A stretch of DNA of 64,000 nt from Pseudomonas sp. QTF5 (GCF_000512695.2 NZ_AZRW02000001.1:228791-292790), one strand, 5' to 3'. Shown: positions 10,404 through 18,746, numbered from the stretch's first letter. Notes: a model not told the origin generated them from the sequence alone. Program-made: numbers and translations.

Positions 10404-10480
10404 TGGGGTGGACGATGGGGATCGAACCCACGACAACGGGAGTCACAATCCCGTGCTCTACCAACTGAGCTACGCCCACC
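10404..10480 (-). tRNA. tRNA-His (anticodon GTG), copy 2
   Basis: The minus strand reads GGTGGGCGTAGCTCAGTTGG and so on to CCCA. The anticodon loop TTGTGAC gives GTG. The extra 5' G and discriminator C expected of tRNA-His are present. The 77 bases match the other copy at 10697-10773. Confidence 0.97.
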
Positions 10481-10554
10481 ATATTGCGTTACAAAGAATG
10501 AACGACTTCTTTGTTGAACCCCAATCATGCCACTGGCATGAGCGAAGTTTTATT

Positions 10555-10639
10555 TGGTGCGGATGAAGAGACTCGAACTCTTACGCCTCGCGGCGCTGGA
10601 ACCTAAATCCAGTGTGTCTACCAATTCCACCACATCCGC
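10555..10639 (-). tRNA. tRNA-Leu (anticodon TAG)
   Basis: An 85-base class II tRNA with a long variable arm. The minus strand begins GCGGATGTGGTGGAATTGGT and ends with an encoded CCA. The anticodon loop TTTAGGT gives TAG. Confidence 0.96.
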
Positions 10640-10658
10640 GAATCAAAGCTGTTAAAGC

Positions 10659-10689
10659 AAAGGCGCCAGACTGTTAATCTGGCGCCTTT
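10659..10689 (-). terminator. Duplicated terminator-like hairpin between tRNA-His copy 1 and tRNA-Leu
   Basis: The same 12-bp stem as at 10365-10396 (AAAGGCGCCAGA / TCTGGCGCCTTT), with a loop one base shorter. The T tract after it is poor (TTTGCTTTAA), so read-through into tRNA-Leu is likely. It came with the tRNA-His duplication. Confidence 0.6.
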
Positions 10690-10696
10690 CGAAATA

Positions 10697-10773
10697 TGGG
10701 GTGGACGATGGGGATCGAACCCACGACAACGGGAGTCACAATCCCGTGCTCTACCAACTGAGCTACGCCCACC
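10697..10773 (-). tRNA. tRNA-His (anticodon GTG), copy 1
   Basis: This copy matches the one at 10404-10480 over the mature tRNA, with GTG in the anticodon loop. It lies between tRNA-Arg and the copied terminator hairpin. Confidence 0.97.
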
Positions 10774-10804
10774 ATATCGCGCTACTTGTGCCAAAGCTGC
10801 CTAA

Positions 10805-10881
10805 TGGCGCACCCGGCAGGACTCGAACCTGCGACCATCCGCTTAGAAGGCGGATGCTCTATCCAGCTGAGCTACGGGCGC
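10805..10881 (-). tRNA. tRNA-Arg (anticodon TCT)
   Basis: The minus strand reads GCGCCCGTAGCTCAGCTGG and so on to GCGCCA. The anticodon loop CTTCTAA gives TCT. It is the first tRNA of the Arg-His-Leu-His run, which is co-oriented with tig. Confidence 0.97.
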
Positions 10882-10997
10882 CTTGTTAGCTGTAACCTTG
10901 AAGGACTACAAACTAAGTGCTTTTCAGTCTTGCAGAACCTTGATTCCGCTCGACCTTCTCAACCAGTGCTAGGCTGTGCCCGACAAGTGCGACGAAT

Positions 10998-11024
10998 AGT
11001 ATAGAGCCCCCCAAAGGGCGTCAA
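10998..11024 (-). promoter_or_regulatory. Promoter of the tRNA cluster
   Basis: On the minus strand TTGACG (11019-11024) and TATACT (10998-11003) are separated by 15 bases, which is slightly short. A GC-rich spacer and closeness to tRNA-Arg fit a stable-RNA promoter. Confidence 0.5.
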
Positions 11025-11155
11025 ATCCTTTTTATAAAAAATTCATTTAATTAAAGGGGTTAGGGGAATTTGCAGACCAAGCGCCTTTGCCCTCACCTCA
11101 TGACATGCGAGAATGCGCTCTCTTTTTTTCCCCTCTCGATGGTTAATCACGCGCA

Positions 11156-12010
11156 ATGACTGCACAACTAATCGACGGCAAATCGATCGCCGCCAGCCTG
11201 CGCCAGCAGATCGCCAAACGAGTCGCCGAGCGTCGCCAGCAAGGCCTGCGCACGCCCGGCCTCGCAGTGATCCTGGTCGGCAGCGATCCTGCCTCTCAGG
11301 TTTATGTCTCGCACAAGCGTAAAGACTGTGAAGAGGTCGGCTTCCTTTCCCAAGCCTATGACCTGCCTGCCGAAACCACTCAAGAAGCACTGACCGATCT
11401 GATCGATCGCCTGAACGACGACCCGGCGATCGACGGCATTCTGCTTCAGCTGCCTTTACCTGAACACCTGGACGCCTCCAAATTGCTGGAGCGCATTCGT
11501 CCTGACAAGGACGTCGACGGTTTCCACCCTTATAACGTTGGCCGCCTGGCCCAGCGCATTCCGCTGCTACGCCCGTGCACGCCCAAAGGCATCATGACGT
11601 TGCTGGAAAGCACCGGTGCCGATCTATACGGGATGGATGCGGTCATTGTCGGGGCTTCCAACATTGTTGGCCGCCCGATGGCGATGGAACTGCTGCTGGC
11701 CGGTTGCACCGTGACCGTTACCCACCGCTTCACCAAGGATCTGGCGGGCCATGTCGGTCGCGCCGATCTGGTGGTGGTTGCCGCCGGCAAGCCGGGCCTG
11801 GTCAAAGGTGAATGGATCAAGGAAGGCGCGATCGTGATCGACGTCGGCATCAATCGCCAGGAAGACGGCAAGCTGGTCGGCGACGTGACCTACGAAGCCG
11901 CCCTGCCCCGCGCTGGCTGGATCACTCCGGTTCCGGGTGGCGTTGGGCCGATGACCCGCGCCTGCCTGCTGGAAAACACGCTGTACGCCGCGGAAACACT
12001 GCACGGCTGA
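11156..12010 (+). CDS. folD: Bifunctional methylenetetrahydrofolate dehydrogenase/cyclohydrolase FolD
   Basis: A 284-residue enzyme that interconverts 5,10-methylene- and 10-formyl-tetrahydrofolate with NADP in the cytoplasm. The catalytic Lys56 is in [14 protein letters not shown], the FolD signatures are [13 protein letters not shown] and [18 protein letters not shown], and the nucleotide site is [12 protein letters not shown]. It is divergent from the tRNA cluster and is followed by its own terminator. The prophage attachment site begins 160 bp after its stop, so folD itself is undamaged. Confidence 0.98.
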   Translation: MTAQLIDGKSIAASLRQQIAKRVAERRQQGLRTPGLAVILVGSDPASQVYVSHKRKDCEEVGFLSQAYDLPAETTQEALTDLIDRLNDDPAIDGILLQLPLPEHLDASKLLERIRPDKDVDGFHPYNVGRLAQRIPLLRPCTPKGIMTLLESTGADLYGMDAVIVGASNIVGRPMAMELLLAGCTVTVTHRFTKDLAGHVGRADLVVVAAGKPGLVKGEWIKEGAIVIDVGINRQEDGKLVGDVTYEAALPRAGWITPVPGGVGPMTRACLLENTLYAAETLHG

Positions 12011-12041
12011 GTTCACGCTTGCTTGCAGCGCCGCATAAAAG

Positions 12042-12067
12042 AACCCCGCCAATCGCGGGGTTTTTTT
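12042..12067 (+). terminator. Terminator of folD
   Basis: AACCCCGC and GCGGGGTT form an 8-bp stem followed by seven T on the plus strand. This is a textbook intrinsic terminator 32 bp after folD. Confidence 0.88.
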
Positions 12068-12169
12068 CGCCCACAGAAAAAGCTCGACCATCCGCCGGAA
12101 AAGCCTGTTTTTCTCAGGTTCAGAGGCACTTTCACCTGAACATCGAACAACCATCGACAGTTCTTCAGC

Positions 12170-12180
12170 CATACTCCTAA
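12170..12180. other. Left attachment core (attL)
   Basis: CATACTCCTAA is repeated at 54672-54682 beside the integrase end. Left context is AGCCATACTCCTAATATT, right context is AGCACATACTCCTAAAATG. The core may extend by a base or two with mismatches. Confidence 0.7.
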
Positions 12181-12216
12181 TATTAAAAATGGGTTTTGCT
12201 GGGTTCCCCTGAGTGA

Positions 12217-12242
12217 CAAACCCCAATGTTTATTGGGGTTTG
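12217..12242. repeat. Perfect inverted repeat just inside attL
   Basis: CAAACCCCAAT and ATTGGGGTTTG form an 11-bp stem with the four-base loop GTTT. There is no T tract on either side. It may insulate the prophage end or form part of the attachment region. Confidence 0.6.
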
Positions 12243-12286
12243 CCTACCCTGCGACACCCACCAAACTGATGCGAAACACACGCAGT

Positions 12287-12303
12287 GGTACAAAAATTGG
12301 TAC
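12287..12303. repeat. Left copy of a GGTAC-direct-repeat element (possible integrase arm site)
   Basis: GGTACAAAAATTGGTAC is nearly identical to GGTACAAAATTGGTAC at 54596-54611. Each contains two GGTAC units. The two copies lie on the prophage side of the two attachment cores, as arm-type sites would. Confidence 0.5.
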
Positions 12304-12345
12304 GGACTTCCGACCGCCCTCGGTTGATTTAACGTTGAGGCAAAT

Positions 12346-12624
12346 ATGGATATTGAAAAACTCTCGCTCCTGCTGAAACCCTGGCTACGTGTGGACACTT
12401 GGCATACCGGTCATCCGATGGACGACCAGCGCTTCCACCGTGCGTTGAAAGCAGCATTTGATGAGCTTGGCGTACAAATAAGCTCGGAGGATTTTCGGAA
12501 AGCAATCGCGTCCTGCCTGAAAGAGCACCGCCCAGGGGACGTGGGGGCATTCGAAAGCGATATCGAAGAGTTCGCGCAACGTGGCGAGTATATTGCCAGT
12601 TACCTGTTTGACCTGAAACCTTAG
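12346..12624 (+). CDS. Hypothetical protein at the left prophage end
   Basis: A 92-residue soluble protein starting MDIEKLSLLLKPWLRVDTWH, preceded by TTGAGG eight bases before the ATG. It is slightly acidic, mostly helical in appearance, and has no membrane segment. I do not recognise it. It is the only plus-strand gene at this end, opposite to the late operon, and lies between the attachment site and the lysis genes. That position is typical of a lysogenic-conversion gene (moron), but no function can be given. Confidence 0.6.
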   Translation: MDIEKLSLLLKPWLRVDTWHTGHPMDDQRFHRALKAAFDELGVQISSEDFRKAIASCLKEHRPGDVGAFESDIEEFAQRGEYIASYLFDLKP

Positions 12625-12829
12625 GAATTCGCAGTCGCGGGCGGTTCTGGGTACCACCATGTCAAGGTGACCATGAGGCAGACGTAACCTATTGATGTAA
12701 AGGAAAATGAAGGGTATCGGCGGAGGTACAAAACAGCCATATAGCTCTATAAGAATCAATAACTTAGCGTTGGATATTCCTACAGTAGTCTCCCTTATCT
12801 CCGGCGTCCTGCCGACCGAAACACAATCC

Positions 12830-13370
12830 CTATTTATGCAGTTCCCGCACGTACGCTTGGCACGCCGCCAACGCTATCAGTCCTTGGTCGCCGGCGTCGG
12901 TGATGGCGACAATTCGTTGAGCATGCGCGGGGTCAAGTTCGGCTCTTGTGGCTCCATGAACCACGCCGCTGGCGCTGGCAGTTGCTGACAGCCCGTCACC
13001 GCCGGCTCGGCCGGGGCCGGTGGCAAGAAGGACTGACAGCCGGACAGTAGCAGTGGCAAGGCCATCAGACAGGCGTTGCTGAGTTTCCTTTGCATCCTTG
13101 AGCACCTTGTAGTGGGTTTCATCGCTGGTCTTTAGCCGGCCCTCCAGTGCCAGCCGCTTGCCCTGCTCGATCGCCAGCGCGGCCAGGGCATCCTCGGCGC
13201 GCTTGAGCGCCGCCTGATCGACCTGGCCGGCCTTGCTCGGCCAGTTCCTTGCCATAACGCCAGTCCTGCACCTGCCAGGCGCCGCTAGCGGCTGCGCCGG
13301 CGATCGCCAGCAGCACCAGGGCCACTGCCCAGGGTCGCAGCGCCGGCGGAATCAGATCGATCAGGCGCAT
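12830..13370 (-). pseudogene. Spanin inner-membrane subunit Rz, frameshifted
   Basis: The gene starts at 13370 with MRLIDLIPPALRPWAVALVL, an N-terminal membrane anchor, and reads to YGKELAEQ. The Rz-like reading then continues in another frame: KAGQVDQAALKRAEDALAAL through HAQRIVAITDAGDQGLIALA to 12830. Removing one G in the run near 13227-13233 (minus strand GAGCAAGGCCGGCC) would join the two parts into one Rz of about 180 residues. Rz links the inner membrane to the Rz1 lipoprotein and breaks the outer membrane at lysis. The break is either a real lesion, a sequencing error or, less likely, a recoding site. Confidence 0.75.
12877..13095 (-). CDS. Spanin outer-membrane lipoprotein Rz1 (nested in Rz)
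   Basis: A 72-residue protein read in a different frame inside the Rz gene, starting MQRKLSNACLMALPLLLSGC. The lipobox LLSGC places the lipidated cysteine at residue 20. The mature part is proline-rich (PPAPAEP, PAPAAWFMEP), as in Rz1 proteins. It is read downstream of the Rz frameshift, so its own coding sequence is intact. An upstream in-frame ATG at 13122 is possible, but gives a poor signal sequence. Confidence 0.8.
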   Translation of the reverse strand: MQRKLSNACLMALPLLLSGCQSFLPPAPAEPAVTGCQQLPAPAAWFMEPQEPNLTPRMLNELSPSPTPATKD

Positions 13371-14020
13371 AGCACCGCCTTGGCCTTAGCCCACAGCTCG
13401 CGGCGCTCGGCCCGGCCATTGCCGCCGCCGTTGATCATGCTGCTGATGCCGTCGAACATCCCGAGGTCGGCCTTTTCGCTCAAGTTGCGATCCCACCAGA
13501 ACCAGGCCGCCGACAGCGCCGCGTATTCCGCCTGCTCCAGCAGCTCGGGTTGCTCGACCAGGGGCACACCCAGGGCCTTGCCGCACAGCCGGTAGTTGTC
13601 GTGAAAGGTGATGCCGATCAGGCCGCGCGCGCGGTACTTGTAGCCGTCGCCGGACACCTCGGGACCGTTACCGTAACGGCCGCCATAAACCCGGTTGGCC
13701 AGCTTTTCCGAATTGCGCACATAACCCTTGGCAAACTCGACTTCGGCCGGATCGACGCGGCCGTTGTGGTTCAGGTCAAAGCCATACTTGAACAGCTGCG
13801 CGACCCGCTCGGCGTCCTTGTAGTACAGGCTTTCCGACAACTTGGTCAGCTGCGCCGACTCGTGGCCGATCTGCGCCAGAAACGCCGCCTGGCGTGCCCG
13901 GGTGTTGATATCAAAGCGGGCCATGGCGCGGTTGAGCGCCGGCAGGAAGACACCGACCACCGGCCGGCAGTTGGGCAAGATGGCCAGCAGGTGCTGTTGG
14001 GTAAGCGGAAGGTAAGCCAT
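13361..14020 (-). CDS. Endolysin, glycoside hydrolase family 19
   Basis: A 219-residue muramidase/chitinase-fold endolysin starting MAYLPLTQQHLLAILPNCRP at 14020, chosen because GGAG lies ten bases upstream. Glu54 in IGHESAQLTKLSE is the likely catalytic acid of the GH19 domain, and the GLIGITFHDNY stretch and WFWWDRN are typical. Residues 82-93 (DLNHNGRVDPAE) match a 12-residue EF-hand calcium loop. There is no signal peptide, so release to the cell wall depends on the holin. It overlaps the Rz start by ten bases. Confidence 0.92.
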   Translation of the reverse strand: MAYLPLTQQHLLAILPNCRPVVGVFLPALNRAMARFDINTRARQAAFLAQIGHESAQLTKLSESLYYKDAERVAQLFKYGFDLNHNGRVDPAEVEFAKGYVRNSEKLANRVYGGRYGNGPEVSGDGYKYRARGLIGITFHDNYRLCGKALGVPLVEQPELLEQAEYAALSAAWFWWDRNLSEKADLGMFDGISSMINGGGNGRAERRELWAKAKAVLCA

Positions 14021-14044
14021 TGCATGAACTCCAGGCATAAAAAA

Positions 14045-14060
14045 ACCGCCCGTAGGCGGT
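14045..14060 (-). terminator. Terminator-like hairpin between D and endolysin
   Basis: ACCGCC and GGCGGT flank CGTA/TACG. On the minus strand seven T follow (GGCGGTTTTTTTATG). It is one of several such hairpins inside the late operon. Confidence 0.75.
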
Positions 14061-14075
14061 CAGAGAAAAAGGGGA

Positions 14076-15116
14076 TCACAGCGGGGAAACGACTCTCAGC
14101 GGCGTGGCGGGCTTCTTGCCTTTAGCCTTGGCCTTGCCCTGCTTGCCGCCGTTGCATTCAACGGTGGTCGACCAGCCGGACTGGGTGAATACCTGCTCCA
14201 GGGAATCCACCAGGTACTCACCATCGAGCCCGACCTTGAAGCCCGAGGCGTTAATTACCCGCTCGGCAAACAGGTCGGTACGCCCGGGCATTTCCAGGCG
14301 CACGGCGGCAGTCGAGCGGTTGAACGCGGCCAGGCGTGCCTTGACGGCCTGCTCGGCGGCGGTCTTGTTCGGGTGAATATGCCGATCGGTATGCACCGGC
14401 GGCAGGCCGTCCGGTGCGTCGGCATTGCCCAGGCTGACCACCGTCAGCTTGCCGGTGGCCTGGTCCTGGTACTGGGCGTTAACCGCCTGGTGGGTCGAGC
14501 GATCTCCGAGGCGGAATGAAAAGCGGCTGACATCGGCCCGGGTGATGGTCACGACGCCAAAGGCCTTGCCGCTGGCCGTGATGCCACCCTGTCGCGGCAT
14601 GACCAACAACTTGCCGTCCGCCACCTTGGCGGTGCAATCGTGCTGCCGGGCCAAGCGGGTGATGAAATTAAAATCCGATTCGCCGAGCTGGTCAGCCCGG
14701 GGCACGATCGTGCCCACGGTACAGGCCGGCTCCCAGCCGTTGCGCCGGGCGACGGTGGCCACGATCGCCGCCAGGCTGACGCCTTCCCAGCTGCCGTTGC
14801 GGGTGGTCTTGCCACTGCCGCGCATGTCGCTGGCCTTGCCCCGGATCACCAGGGTATCCGGTGGGCCGGACAGCTCGATCTCGTCGACCGAGTAACGCCC
14901 CAGGCGCACCAGGCTGGTTTCGGCATAACCTAAATAGATTTCGATGCTGGCCCCGCGCTCGGGTAGCGACACGGCGCCGTCACGGTCATCAATGCGCAAC
15001 TCGAATTCGTCCGACTCCATACCGGGCTTGTCCAGGGTGCGCAGCAACAGCAGGCGGTCGTTGATCAGGCGGGTAATGTCGCTGCCGTTGGCAACGATAC
15101 GAAACAGGGGGGTCAT
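14076..15116 (-). CDS. Phage tail protein gpD (baseplate hub / late control D)
   Basis: A 346-residue P2 gpD-family protein starting MTPLFRIVANGSDITRLIND. The family signature is the region around SDFNFITRLARQHDCTAKV with the preceding ARRNGWEP. In P2-type phages gpD forms the hub between tube and spike. It is the last tail gene, after X and U and before lysis. The start follows a good ribosome-binding site (TTGGAGCC). Confidence 0.92.
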   Translation of the reverse strand: MTPLFRIVANGSDITRLINDRLLLLRTLDKPGMESDEFELRIDDRDGAVSLPERGASIEIYLGYAETSLVRLGRYSVDEIELSGPPDTLVIRGKASDMRGSGKTTRNGSWEGVSLAAIVATVARRNGWEPACTVGTIVPRADQLGESDFNFITRLARQHDCTAKVADGKLLVMPRQGGITASGKAFGVVTITRADVSRFSFRLGDRSTHQAVNAQYQDQATGKLTVVSLGNADAPDGLPPVHTDRHIHPNKTAAEQAVKARLAAFNRSTAAVRLEMPGRTDLFAERVINASGFKVGLDGEYLVDSLEQVFTQSGWSTTVECNGGKQGKAKAKGKKPATPLRVVSPL

Positions 15117-15132
15117 GGCGGCTCCAAGAAAA

Positions 15133-15154
15133 AGCCCCGCACTTAGGCGGGGCT
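15133..15154 (-). terminator. Terminator-like hairpin between X and D
   Basis: AGCCCCGC and GCGGGGCT form an 8-bp stem. The minus strand continues TTTTTCTTGG. It lies inside the late operon. Confidence 0.75.
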
Positions 15155-15173
15155 CGGGGGAATTTCAACAGGT

Positions 15174-15187
15174 CGTTACACGTAACG
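15174..15187. repeat. Palindrome site 1 (one mismatch)
   Basis: CGTTACACGTAACG differs by one base from the 14-bp palindrome CGTTACGCGTAACG found at 28090 and 35738. It lies between X and D. Confidence 0.6.
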
Positions 15188-15188
15188 C

Positions 15189-15398
15189 TTAGGACCACAA
15201 CTGGATCACCTGGTCATCGCTGGCCCGGGCCAGCTCGGGCAGCACGATCAGCAGCCCGCCGCGATACGGCTGGACCTCGACCGACAACCCGGGGTTGGCC
15301 TCAAGGACCGCCTCGACGCTGCCGTCCAGGTGGCCGTAATAGTTGTGACAGAGGGTGTACAGCACGTCCCCGTCAGAGGTTCTGCAGGTCCTCGCCAT
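15189..15398 (-). CDS. Phage tail protein gpX
   Basis: A 69-residue LysM-like tail protein: MARTCRTSDGDVLYTLCHNY followed by YGHLDGSVEAVLEANPGL. This matches the short P2 gpX family needed for tail completion. The start at 15398 lies inside the end of U (26-base overlap), the usual arrangement. A longer in-frame ORF extends upstream but lacks the family pattern. Confidence 0.88.
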   Translation of the reverse strand: MARTCRTSDGDVLYTLCHNYYGHLDGSVEAVLEANPGLSVEVQPYRGGLLIVLPELARASDDQVIQLWS

Positions 15399-16218
15399 AG
15401 CGGACAAACTCCAGGGTAAAGGCTTGTTTGCGCGGGATACCACCCTGCAACAGGGCGCTTTGTTCTTCCTCGATACTGGTCAGGCACCAGTCGCCCAGGA
15501 CCAGCCCGTAACCGGTAGTCAACCCCAGCGGCAGCAACTGGTTGCCGATGCTGCGCAGGGTGTCCAACTGCTTGAGCCCGCCCTTGTGCCCGGGAAAGAT
15601 CGCGCCCTTGAGGGTCATTTTCTCATCGCCGATGCCGACCGCCTGTTGCGCCTGGCGCCGCGTCAGCCGCTCCTGGCTTGCCCAGCGGAACGCGCTTTGC
15701 CGACGCAGCTCGTCAAAGGCGGCCGTGTCCAGGTTGAAGTAATACGGCTGCGCGCTGGTCTTGTGCGGCTGAAGAATCAGCAGGTGCGGAAAGGCCTTGA
15801 TCGCCTCCACCGCCGGCGTTTCGTTCGGGGCAAACACGCTGGTGGGCAGGATGTCGCCCAGCGCCGGATTGAGCTTGCCGGCGATCTGGTTGATCGCGCT
15901 TTTGGCCCGGGCCGCCTGCACGCCCAATACGCCCAAACGCTCATCGATCTGCGAGACGGCGCGCGTGGCCTGGTTGTAGACCGCCACCACCCGGCCGACA
16001 TTGGCCTGGGCGGTGCTGATGCCGCGCATCACCCGCTGTAGTTTCTCGCCAACGATCGGCCCCACGATCGGCAGGCTTTCCAGCTCCGACGCGGCGCCGG
16101 TGATTTCGCTGATCGCGCCGTTGACCGGACCCAGCATGCCGTCCAGGCTGCGCCGCCCCGCCTCACCGGCCGACGCCAGATAACCGAGGGTGCTTTGCAT
16201 CTGTTCCATGTAGGCCAT
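15373..16218 (-). CDS. Phage tail protein gpU
   Basis: A 281-residue protein. The C-terminal half (about 140-281) matches gpU: GLTTGYGLVLGDWCLTSIEE and QGGIPRKQAFTLEFVRYGED. The N-terminal half is an alanine-rich helical extension not found in the 159-residue P2 U. It acts in tail termination or assembly. It is 9 bp after the tape measure gene and overlaps X. Confidence 0.85.
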   Translation of the reverse strand: MAYMEQMQSTLGYLASAGEAGRRSLDGMLGPVNGAISEITGAASELESLPIVGPIVGEKLQRVMRGISTAQANVGRVVAVYNQATRAVSQIDERLGVLGVQAARAKSAINQIAGKLNPALGDILPTSVFAPNETPAVEAIKAFPHLLILQPHKTSAQPYYFNLDTAAFDELRRQSAFRWASQERLTRRQAQQAVGIGDEKMTLKGAIFPGHKGGLKQLDTLRSIGNQLLPLGLTTGYGLVLGDWCLTSIEEEQSALLQGGIPRKQAFTLEFVRYGEDLQNL

Positions 16219-16227
16219 GGCACCTCC

Positions 16228-18735
16228 TTACCCGACGTGCGGGCTGTCGTACAGTTGGCGAGCATTGGCCCGGCGGGCCGAGTCTTCCAGCTCCCGCGAA
16301 AAGTCGCGGAATCGGTCCTGTAGCATCGTGTCCAGCTGGCGGGTCAACTCAGCCGGGTCCTTAACGTCGCCCTGGATCGCGATCGGCATATGCGGGGCAA
16401 AGGTGATTTTCTGCTCGATCGGGGCCGGCTTGATCTCCGGCTTGAGCAACAGCGGCGATGGTGGTTGCGGCGGGCCCGTCTGCGCCGTCATCGAGCGCAC
16501 GACATCCCCCGGCGCCGACTCACTGCCAAACAGCGACTTGGCGAACGTCGACTTGCCCAGCATCGCCCCCAGCGATTCGCCCCCCATCGCGCCCAGCATG
16601 GCGCCGACCATGCCGCCCACCGCCGTGCCAAGGATGGGCACCACCGAACCGATCGCCGCGCCGGCGGCCGCACCGGCCATGCTCCCCGCCAGGCCGCCGG
16701 CGGCGGCGCCGTACCCTTCGCCCTTTTCGTCGTCGGTCTTGGCCGTGTTGAACGTCTCAAAGGCCTTGATACCCGCCTCAAACACCGCCTCGCCCGGGAG
16801 CGCCTTGCCCAGCTTGCCCATCTTGCCCACCGTCCCGGCCACATCCCTGAAGCCCAACCCGGCGGACGTCGACGGTGCCGCCGGGGGTGGTGGTGGCGCC
16901 CCGGGGCGCCGCGACCGACGCGGCGCGCGACGACTGCCGCCCCCCGTACCCGGCCCGCCGAAGTCCCCGGCGTTGACCACAAACACCTTTTGAATGTGCG
17001 CGGCGCCGGCCGTTTCGCCCGGCTTGCCCCCGCCCAAGGCATCGCGCCCAGTCCGGCCGGTGTCCACCGGATCACGGCGTGCGCCGGCTCGCGGCGCCGG
17101 CGAATCGGCGTCCGGGGCCCCGCCGTCACGCGCTCCCAGCCGACCCCGGCCGACGTTGAACACGCCCCGGCCGATCTTGATGGTTTTCAGCACCGTCATG
17201 GCCGCCAGCGCACTGGCGCCCAGGCCGGTCAGGCCCATGACCAGCATCGGCGACGCATCGCTGATGCTGGTAATGCCCTTGGCCGCCGAGGTCAACCCGC
17301 TGGCCAGCGCGTCAGTGGCGGGCCGAATCGCATCACCCACGCTGCGCAACGCATCGTTGCCCGCTTGCAGCGCCTCGTTCCACTTTTGCGACGACGTATC
17401 GCGACGTTCGGCCAGGTTCTTATCGAGAATGCCCGAGGCGTTACCCGCATCCTTTTTCAGCTGGTCATACAAGGCCTTGTTCTGCACGTAGGCGGCCAGC
17501 GCCGACTTGACCTGCATGTCCGCGAAAATGTCGCCGGTGCGCAGCATCTGCTCCAGGTTGGCGAGCATTTCCTTGGCCTTGGCCGGGTCGGTCTCCTTGT
17601 TGATCTTGGCCGTCGCCTCGGCCATTTCCCGGGCCTTTTTCGGGTCGGTGGTTTCGATGTACTTCTTGGCCAGACCGAAACTCGCCTCCAGCGTCGACAT
17701 GCCGTTTTGAATGCCGTCGTTGAGCGACTTCTGGTAATCAATGCCGGCGTCCTGGTAAGCCTTGACCACATCCCCGGAACCGATTTTTTCCATCCAGTTC
17801 TTGAGGTTGTTGGCCGCCTCATCGGCGCTGCCGGCGGTCTTCATTTGCACCTGGAGCATCGAGCCCAGTTGCGTTACCGCGTCCATGCCGGTGATGCCCT
17901 GCTTCTGCATGCCGGCCAGCAATTCCGGGAACCAGCGCGCCATGTCGCTGGCCTCAAAGCTGCCCGCCTGGCCTTGGAAGGCGACCGCCTCCAAGGCCTT
18001 TTCCAGCTGCTTGGGGTCGGTGATCTTGGCGTTGCTTTGCAACGCATAAATCATCTTGGCGGTGTCGACCCCGGTCGAACCCTGACCGACCACAAACTTG
18101 GCGGCCACCGGGGCGAACTCCAGCGCCTGGCGCAGCTCCATGCCGGCGCCGACCAGCTGGTTAACCACGTTGGCCACGTCGTTGCGGCCCATGCCGACGT
18201 CCTGCGACGTCTGAATCACCCGGCGCGACATCTGCGCTTCTTGGTCGGTCTTAGCCACCCCGGCCTTGATCGCAATGTCCCGGATGATCGCTTGATAGTC
18301 CGCGCTGATCTTGGCCGGGATCGCCACCACGCCGGCGCCGACAGTGGCCTGCGCAATGCCATTGCGTAGCCCCTGCTTGCCCTGGTCAATCTGGTGGCGC
18401 CCCTTGGCCTGCAACTCAGCGCTGCGCCCGGCCCGGCCCAGGCGGTCATACTCCCGAGCCAGGCGGCCGACCTCGATGCCTTCCTTGCGCAAGACCGTGA
18501 GGTTGTTTTCCAGGCGTCGTAACAGCCCGGCGGCGCCTTTTTCGCCCGCGTCGTGGGCCTTTTTCCACTCATCGCGCAGGCGCATGGTTTCGCCGATGGT
18601 GCTTTGCAGCACCCGCGCTTTTTTGCCCTTGTCACTCAGTGTCTTGACGCGGTTTTCCACGTCCCGGAATGCGGCGCCCACGGTCGAGCTGACCGCACCG
18701 CCGATCACCAGGCCGAGCGCCATCTTGTTTGCCAT
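16228..18735 (-). CDS. Tail tape measure protein (gpT)
   Basis: An 835-residue protein starting MANKMALGLVIGGAVSSTVG. It has coiled-coil-rich N-terminal sequence, a TP901-type core with SDMARWFPELLAGMQKQGIT, hydrophobic stretches near 480-510 and 660-720, and a low-complexity Arg/Pro/Gly linker (about 600-630, with APPPPPAAPSTSAG). The length sets the contractile tail length. Its place after E/E' and before U is the P2 order. A 659-residue opposite-strand ORF here is a GC-driven shadow. Confidence 0.93.
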   Translation of the reverse strand: MANKMALGLVIGGAVSSTVGAAFRDVENRVKTLSDKGKKARVLQSTIGETMRLRDEWKKAHDAGEKGAAGLLRRLENNLTVLRKEGIEVGRLAREYDRLGRAGRSAELQAKGRHQIDQGKQGLRNGIAQATVGAGVVAIPAKISADYQAIIRDIAIKAGVAKTDQEAQMSRRVIQTSQDVGMGRNDVANVVNQLVGAGMELRQALEFAPVAAKFVVGQGSTGVDTAKMIYALQSNAKITDPKQLEKALEAVAFQGQAGSFEASDMARWFPELLAGMQKQGITGMDAVTQLGSMLQVQMKTAGSADEAANNLKNWMEKIGSGDVVKAYQDAGIDYQKSLNDGIQNGMSTLEASFGLAKKYIETTDPKKAREMAEATAKINKETDPAKAKEMLANLEQMLRTGDIFADMQVKSALAAYVQNKALYDQLKKDAGNASGILDKNLAERRDTSSQKWNEALQAGNDALRSVGDAIRPATDALASGLTSAAKGITSISDASPMLVMGLTGLGASALAAMTVLKTIKIGRGVFNVGRGRLGARDGGAPDADSPAPRAGARRDPVDTGRTGRDALGGGKPGETAGAAHIQKVFVVNAGDFGGPGTGGGSRRAPRRSRRPGAPPPPPAAPSTSAGLGFRDVAGTVGKMGKLGKALPGEAVFEAGIKAFETFNTAKTDDEKGEGYGAAAGGLAGSMAGAAAGAAIGSVVPILGTAVGGMVGAMLGAMGGESLGAMLGKSTFAKSLFGSESAPGDVVRSMTAQTGPPQPPSPLLLKPEIKPAPIEQKITFAPHMPIAIQGDVKDPAELTRQLDTMLQDRFRDFSRELEDSARRANARQLYDSPHVG

Positions 18736-18746
18736 AGGAATGCCCT

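Larger units (their letters stand above)
10365..10773. repeat. Direct duplication of a tRNA-His + hairpin unit
   Basis: The units 10365-10480 and 10659-10773 are nearly identical. Each consists of the hairpin, the linker CGAAATATGG and the whole tRNA-His gene. They differ by one base in the hairpin loop. tRNA-Leu lies between them. Confidence 0.9.

Noticed and set aside
10560..10881. tRNA genes as the prophage attachment site
   Set aside because: The end repeats lie downstream of folD at 12170, and no tRNA fragment is found beside the integrase.
13660..13685. CCGTTACCGTAACGG as a further copy of the late-operon palindrome
   Set aside because: The centre differs (odd length, no ACGCGT core) and it codes for an ordinary endolysin segment; not counted as a site.
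16390..18369. 659-codon plus-strand open frame over the tape measure gene
   Set aside because: Antisense of gpT, Arg/His/Gly-rich, no family pattern.
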